Shown here: positions 24,236 to 28,220 of the stretch, in pieces | Layout of the letters: each line of letters starts with the position of its first letter | Numbering within the stretch: the first letter of the stretch is position 1 | Assembly: GCA_051005875.1 (NCBI GenBank) | Contig: JBPCIX010000041.1 | Location: 1-28,220, forward strand | Source of the DNA: JBPCIX01 sp051005875 | GTDB lineage: Bacteria; Actinomycetota; CADDZG01; JAHWKV01 | Length of the DNA: 28,220 nt | Direction of reading: 5' to 3' | The notes under the pieces: model-generated | Database searches by the model: none | What the model saw: the letters and a program-made list of their open reading frames with translations, nothing else | What the model was told of the DNA's origin: nothing | Translations under genes and position numbers: made by a program

Positions 24236-24928
24236 ATGATTCGACTTGAAAACGTCAGCAAGATCTACAAGGAGTCCGCGGTGGCCCTTAGGGATATCTC
24301 GGCCAATATTCAAAAAGAAGAGTTTGTATTTCTCGTGGGACCCTCGGGATCCGGGAAATCGACCTTTATTCGGCTTCTGCTTAAAGAAGAAGAGCCCAGC
24401 GAGGGACTTATTTATGTGGCCGGCAAGAACATCGCACAGCTGCCCCGCTGGAGGGTCCCTTACCTTCGCCGCAACATCGGCTGCGTTTTCCAGGATTTCA
24501 AGCTGCTGAGTACAAAGACCGTGCGTGAGAATGTGGCCTTTGCTCTTGAAGTGATCGGACGCCCGCGTCACGTCATCAGTCAACGTGTACCCGAGATCAT
24601 GGAGTTGGTGGGTTTGAGCGACAAGCTAAACAACCGGCCCGATGAGCTATCGGGTGGCGAGCAGCAGCGAGTCTGCATTGCCCGGGCGATGGTCAACCGG
24701 CCCCCGATTTTGCTCGCAGACGAGCCGACCGGCAACCTGGACCCTGCAACATCAGCCGACATCATGCGTCTGCTGGACCGGCTGAACGAAAGCGGCACGA
24801 CAATCGTTATGGCCACCCACGACCATGCGATCGTCGACCAGTCGCGCAAACGGGTCATTGAACTGGATAACGGCAAGATTGTTCGCGACCAGTTCCGTGG
24901 CGTCTACGGCATGGCCCCCACTTCATAA
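24236..24928 (+). CDS. ftsE: Cell division ATP-binding protein FtsE
   Basis: ATPase subunit of the FtsEX complex, which sits at the divisome and activates peptidoglycan hydrolases. The 230-residue ABC domain shows Walker A GPSGSGKST (about 37-45), Q-loop near VFQDFKLL, ABC signature LSGGEQQRVCIARAM (about 138-152), Walker B ILLADEPTGNLD and H-loop ATHD. The opening MIRLENVSKIYKESAVALRDIS is typical for FtsE. ATG at 24236 has a weak GAAG upstream. It overlaps ftsX by one base (TAATG) and belongs to the ftsE-ftsX-M23-smpB block. Confidence 0.97.
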   Translation: MIRLENVSKIYKESAVALRDISANIQKEEFVFLVGPSGSGKSTFIRLLLKEEEPSEGLIYVAGKNIAQLPRWRVPYLRRNIGCVFQDFKLLSTKTVRENVAFALEVIGRPRHVISQRVPEIMELVGLSDKLNNRPDELSGGEQQRVCIARAMVNRPPILLADEPTGNLDPATSADIMRLLDRLNESGTTIVMATHDHAIVDQSRKRVIELDNGKIVRDQFRGVYGMAPTS

Positions 24929-25809
24929 TGGCCCTTAGAGTCGGGTATTTCGTAGGCGAGACGGTTTCGAACCTTCGTCGTAATCTGCTTTTGACTTTGG
25001 CTGCAATTTCCACCGTGGCGATCAGCCTGCTGTTGCTGGGCGTTGTCATGGTTGGTGGCCAGGTGCTGGCACGGATGGTTTCATCCTGGGAGGGCAAGGT
25101 CGAGCTGAACGTCTTTTTGCGCGACGAAATCACTCCGGAGCAGAATAAGGATCTGGGGACTGAGTTGTCGGGCATGCCAGAGGTGAAGCAAACTTATTTT
25201 GAGTCAAAAGAAAAGGCGTTCGCCGAGTACAAGCGGATGTTCAAAGACAGCCCCGCCATTACCGAGAATGTGGACCCGAATGCTCTTCCCGCCTCGTATC
25301 GGATCAAATTAAACGACCCTAAACGGGCCGAGGCGGTAGCTTCGCGCCTTAGGGGGCGGCCTGGAGTCGATGAGGTGACCTTCGGCGGCGAAACCATGAA
25401 GCGATTATTGAAGTTCACCGACGTCATTAAGACCATTCTTGTGGTGGGTATCGCTTTAACCTTGGTGGCGGCCGTCTTGCTGATCGCTAACACCATCCGG
25501 TTGGGCATATACGCGCGCCGAAAAGAGATCGGAATAATGAAACTGGTTGGGGCCACCAACTGGTTCATCAGGGTTCCATTCATTTTCGAGGGCATGTTCC
25601 AGGCAGCTCTCGGCGCCGTGGTGGCAGCCGGGCTGATTTACGCTGGGAAAATTTTTGGACTCGACCGCATCCAACAGGCGATTTTGTTCCTGCCGATGAC
25701 GGTGGGGGCCGGAACGATCTTGAAGATTTTTCTAGTCCTGTTGGGAGTAGGCGTGGTTATCGGAGCGATGGGCTCAAGTCTGGCGCTGAGGCGTTTCCTC
25801 GAGGTTTAG
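24928..25809 (+). CDS. ftsX: Cell division protein FtsX
   Basis: Membrane partner of FtsE. Of its 293 residues, one hydrophobic helix (about 17-45) precedes a large extracellular domain (about 50-165; VELNVFLRDEITPEQNKDLGTELS, KEKAFAEYKRMFKD) and three further membrane segments lie at about 170-195, 215-245 and 265-285. The MLVGATNWFIRVPFIFEGM-like segment (reads KLVGATNWFIRVPFIFEGM) is the family signature. The extracellular loop binds the hydrolase or its activator, here probably the M23 protein encoded 138 bp downstream. It starts on the ftsE stop codon, implying coupled translation. Confidence 0.96.
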   Translation: MALRVGYFVGETVSNLRRNLLLTLAAISTVAISLLLLGVVMVGGQVLARMVSSWEGKVELNVFLRDEITPEQNKDLGTELSGMPEVKQTYFESKEKAFAEYKRMFKDSPAITENVDPNALPASYRIKLNDPKRAEAVASRLRGRPGVDEVTFGGETMKRLLKFTDVIKTILVVGIALTLVAAVLLIANTIRLGIYARRKEIGIMKLVGATNWFIRVPFIFEGMFQAALGAVVAAGLIYAGKIFGLDRIQQAILFLPMTVGAGTILKIFLVLLGVGVVIGAMGSSLALRRFLEV

Positions 25810-25947
25810 TCCACAAGCCCCAGGCGTCCGCAGGGGTTTAACTAAAGCAGATCCCCCGGTCTGCTGATTCCCTGAATATCGTGCCAACTTAAGTTAAGCT
25901 TCTCAACCCTTGTTATTTCTGATAGCTATTGTGATTTGAGTCAACAA

Positions 25948-27276
25948 ATGAAGCGATTTCTCACGCCTGGCTGCTGCATTCTGGTCGCTATGTTTGTGGC
26001 CTCTGGCTTGCTCATGCCCGCATCGGGCGCCACGGCGCCTTCTGGTCAGGCGGGCGCCGACGGTTCGGGCGACAATGCCACCACAAAGGCGTCGCCGGTG
26101 GCATCTGCTTCACCTCGTGTCGCTTCAAGCGCTGCGGCCCCCACCGCTACCGAAAGTGCGCGTCAATCTGAAATCGATCGTCAGCGGGCGGAACTGAAGC
26201 AAAAGATCTCCGATTCCGACGTTCAGGCAAAAACGATCGCAGGGCAGATCGGCCTCAGCAATGCGAGGAGGGCGGCGCTTCAGAAACAAAATGGCGATCT
26301 CAGATCCAAGCTTGGCGGCCAGCAGCAGAAGCTGGCTCAGTCGGAATCAGAGTTGGGCGACGCTCGAAATGAACTGCTCACGGTCGAAGAGAACCTCAAG
26401 GCTCTGACGGCCCGTATGGGCCAGATGCAAGCAAGGCTTGAGGTCCGCCAGCGCATGACGTACAAAATGGGTGGTTTCGGCGGCTATCTCGAGCTGCTGG
26501 TTTCGGCAGACAGTTTTAGGAACTTTCTCACGAGGCTTGTTTTCGTAAAGCATGTGATCACACAGGATAAGAGCCGTTTCACGGCCGTCCAGCAACTATC
26601 GGGCCGATTGCAGGAAGCCAAATCTGAAGTCAATCGGCGGTCAAATGCGATCGCGGCCCAAAGGTTCTCGATTGAAGCTGAGCGATCAGCGCTGGCCACA
26701 GTCCAAAAGCAGGTCTCGGTAACTCAGCAAAAAGTTGTCGATGAGCTGTCCGTCAGCAAGGGCCTGCTTGGGCAGGTTGAGTCGGAAAAGGCCGTCTATG
26801 TCAAGCAAATGCAAAAGCTGGAGGCGGAGTCTCGAAGCATTGCAGCACTTCTAAAGTCAAGGCAACGGGGGCAGGTCTTCCAAGCGGGGGGTACAAAAAA
26901 ATTGGCCTGGCCGACCACTGGAGCAGTAAGTTCCCCATTTGGGTACCGAATCCACCCTGTTTTCGGCGACAGGAGGTTCCACGCCGGAATAGACATCAGC
27001 GCCCCCTCAGGGCAGGCGATCTCGGCGGCTGAGGCCGGTACGGTCGTCTTCGCAGGCCTGAAGGGCGGTTATGGCAATACCGTCATCGTGGACAACGGCA
27101 ACGCTTTGGCCACCCTCTATGCCCACATGTCGGCGATAGGGGTATCCACGGGTCAAACAGTCGCACGAGGTTCTCGCGTGGGTTCGGTCGGCTGCACGGG
27201 CTACTGCACGGGCCCTCACTTGCACTTCGAAACCCGGATAAATGGGGAACCCGTAAGCCCGATGCAGTTCTTCTAG
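25948..27276 (+). CDS. Secreted coiled-coil M23 peptidase (EnvC/LytM-like)
   Basis: A likely FtsEX-controlled cell-wall hydrolase or hydrolase activator. A signal peptide (about residues 1-27, MKRFLTPGCCILVAMFVASG) is followed by an Ala/Ser/Thr-rich linker, a long coiled-coil region (about 70-300) and a C-terminal LytM domain (about 315-442). The zinc ligands and catalytic residues appear intact: FHAGIDIS (His and Asp), YAHMS and GPHLHFE; if so, the domain may be enzymatically active, unlike E. coli EnvC, whose LytM domain has lost them. The GCTGYCTGPHLHF loop has two cysteines in place of the usual serines, a variant common in actinobacteria. ATG 25948 is preferred over TTG 25936; neither has a good Shine-Dalgarno. 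The 138-bp gap upstream has a hairpin AGCAGA/TCTGCT but no clear promoter. Confidence 0.9.
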   Translation: MKRFLTPGCCILVAMFVASGLLMPASGATAPSGQAGADGSGDNATTKASPVASASPRVASSAAAPTATESARQSEIDRQRAELKQKISDSDVQAKTIAGQIGLSNARRAALQKQNGDLRSKLGGQQQKLAQSESELGDARNELLTVEENLKALTARMGQMQARLEVRQRMTYKMGGFGGYLELLVSADSFRNFLTRLVFVKHVITQDKSRFTAVQQLSGRLQEAKSEVNRRSNAIAAQRFSIEAERSALATVQKQVSVTQQKVVDELSVSKGLLGQVESEKAVYVKQMQKLEAESRSIAALLKSRQRGQVFQAGGTKKLAWPTTGAVSSPFGYRIHPVFGDRRFHAGIDISAPSGQAISAAEAGTVVFAGLKGGYGNTVIVDNGNALATLYAHMSAIGVSTGQTVARGSRVGSVGCTGYCTGPHLHFETRINGEPVSPMQFF

Positions 27277-27343
27277 GCCCCCGCCGCTCAAGCCTTATAT
27301 CCTGAATAAACCGGAGCGCTTTCAGCGTGCCGGCCACTAAGTT

Positions 27344-27835
27344 ATGACTAAAAAATCCGTAGTCAAGAAAAAAAAGGCGAAGCCTTCCGGGCAAGTCGCC
27401 GCCTCGAACCCAAAAGCCCGGCACGATTACTCGATTCTAGATTCCATGGAGGCCGGCATCATGCTGACCGGCAGCGAGGTGAAGTCGCTTCGCGACGGGC
27501 GGGCTTCCCTGCGCGAAGCTTTCGCAGTCATTCAAGACGACGAAGTATTTCTGATCAACATGCACATTCCTCCCTATCCCCAAGCCGGCTACGCCCAGCA
27601 CGAACCCACCCGAAAACGAAAACTCTTACTGCACAAGGCAGAAATTCAGCGCCTGGTCGGCAAAACGGCGGAGCGTGGCCTGACGTTAATTCCAATCAAG
27701 TGCTATTTCACCCACGGCCTGGCGAAGATCGAATTAGGCGTAGCCAAAGGCAAGAAGAACTACGACCGCCGCGAGGACCTGAAGTCGAAAGACGCCAAAA
27801 TGCAAATAGACAGAGCGCTGCACCGCCGCCGTTGA
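27344..27835 (+). CDS. smpB: SsrA-binding protein SmpB
   Basis: Binds tmRNA and brings it to stalled ribosomes for trans-translation. The 163-residue protein shows the beta-barrel core (ARHDYSILDSMEAGIMLTGSEVKSLRDGRASLREAF; NMHIPPYPQAGYAQHEPTRKRKLLLHKAEI), then KCYFTHGLAKIELGVAKGKKNYDRREDLKSKDA and a basic C-terminal tail that enters the mRNA channel. A Lys-rich N-terminal extension of about 18 residues (KKSVVKKKKAKPSG) precedes the usual start of the fold. It is 29 bp from the mature 5' end of tmRNA, the substrate it serves. The TGA stop at 27833-27835 is followed at once by the tmRNA promoter region. Confidence 0.97.
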   Translation: MTKKSVVKKKKAKPSGQVAASNPKARHDYSILDSMEAGIMLTGSEVKSLRDGRASLREAFAVIQDDEVFLINMHIPPYPQAGYAQHEPTRKRKLLLHKAEIQRLVGKTAERGLTLIPIKCYFTHGLAKIELGVAKGKKNYDRREDLKSKDAKMQIDRALHRRR

Positions 27836-27843
27836 AGCTCAGT

Positions 27844-27849
27844 TACAAT
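27844..27849 (+). promoter_or_regulatory. Candidate -10 element of the tmRNA promoter
   Basis: TACAAT lies 15 bases before the mature tmRNA 5' end and would place the transcription start near 27856, giving a short leader removed by RNase P. No good -35 is seen at the expected distance (27821-27826), which is inside smpB. Confidence 0.4.
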
Positions 27850-27864
27850 GGTTGTGCAACCTAT

Positions 27865-28220
27865 GGGGGCGAATTGGCTTTCGAAGCCGGTCGTCTTGTC
27901 TGTGGGAAGCGGGCCGAGGTCCCGTGCCCTCGTTAAACATCGGGAAAACTAAACTGAAACGTCGCAGCATAATGCGAGTTCCCACCTCTAGATAGGTGGG
28001 CGTTCTACCCGGGAGTGCCTGCGGTTCGGGCTAGGGCGTCTTGCAGCGGGCTGGTTCGGTTGTCCTACATCAGACGGGGCGCCGGATAAGAGCAAGGTCT
28101 GATTGGGCTTTGGCGAGCTTGTCTGCGGCAATCGTCAAGCCGAGAAACTAATGCAGACTACGCCCGTAGATGCCCCAGGTAGGAGCCGGTCTGACGCGGG
28201 TTCAATCCCCGCCGCCTCCA
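27865..28220 (+). ncRNA. ssrA: Transfer-messenger RNA (tmRNA); terminal CCA lies beyond the window
   Basis: Rescues stalled ribosomes with SmpB. The tRNA-like ends are clear: 5' GGGGGCG pairs with 3' CGCCUCC, the 5' side has the GAATTGGCTTTCGA D-arm remnant, and the T-arm is GCGGG-TTCAATC-CCCGC (28196-28212). The body is 356 bases plus CCA. PK1 is visible as CCGAGG/CCCTCG with TCCCG/CGGGA crossing (27914-27945). The tag region is odd. The frame ending GTC GCA GCA TAA (27961-27972), in a hairpin CGCA-GCATAA-TGCG, gives the common -VAA ending but has TGA three codons earlier (27955). Other frames give longer tags that end atypically at TAG in the CCCACCT/AGGTGGG hairpin. Confidence 0.95.

Noticed and set aside
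23927..24583. 218-codon minus-strand open frame across the prfB-ftsE junction
   Set aside because: Both underlying genes are certain; the antisense frame is a chance frame.
27311..27333. Hairpin CCGG..CGCT-TTC-AGCG..CCGG before smpB as a terminator
   Set aside because: The stem is interrupted and no T-run follows; it may be a leader hairpin, but nothing supports a function.

Overview
The window reads as a chromosomal segment of an actinobacterium (Actinomycetota), probably a deep-branching lineage rather than a streptomycete or mycobacterium. The pointers are a WhiB-type iron-sulfur regulator, a DUF3499 protein beside a phosphomannomutase, a SIS-type phosphoglucose/phosphomannose isomerase and S-adenosylhomocysteinase in an order that recalls the mycobacterial whiB2-manB-sahH region, an actinobacterial-type glgC/glgA pair, and the order comF-hpf-secA-prfB-ftsE-ftsX-M23 peptidase-smpB-ssrA. 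Most of the window is core genome. The only clear mobile element is an IS481-family insertion sequence at the left edge.

Layout. (1) 1-1.25 kb: the insertion sequence, with tandemly doubled inverted-repeat units at its left end. (2) 1.3-5.2 kb: carbon storage. A GAPDH with NADP-type cofactor residues diverges from glgC and glgA, which are separated by a 161-bp near-perfect palindrome that includes the glgA ribosome binding site. (3) 5.2-9.5 kb: cell envelope. A DUF218 protein, an L,D-transpeptidase with a VanW-like peptidoglycan-binding domain, and a large lipoprotein/membrane protein with a degenerate phosphatase-like domain. (4) 9.5-15 kb: a promoter-hairpin-terminator unit that looks like a small RNA gene, then DUF3499, DUF6788, whiB (opposite strand), phosphomannomutase, Trm112-like, SIS isomerase and ahcY. 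(5) 15.1-18.9 kb, minus strand: an O-antigen-ligase-like/TPR membrane protein followed by a PDZ/TPR/membrane protein. (6) 18.9-28.2 kb: comF, a structured RNA region matching the genomic position of the raiA RNA motif, a short ribosome hibernation factor, secA, prfB with its programmed +1 frameshift, ftsE, ftsX, an EnvC-like M23 peptidase, smpB and tmRNA (the terminal CCA lies beyond the window).

How it fits together. Region 2 can carry gluconeogenic carbon to ADP-glucose and on to alpha-glucan. Region 4 interconverts hexose phosphates and regenerates the methyl cycle next to a WhiB regulator. Region 6 joins ribosome hibernation, protein export, translation termination, ribosome rescue (SmpB plus tmRNA) and FtsEX-driven peptidoglycan hydrolysis at division.

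No clearly new multi-gene system (defence, secretion or biosynthetic) was found. The less ordinary signals are RNA- or DNA-level: the pseudoknotted region before hpf, the unassigned small RNA unit near 9.6 kb, the long palindrome between glgC and glgA, and a tmRNA whose tag frame cannot be read in canonical form. All assignments come from reading motifs by eye; no database search was run.
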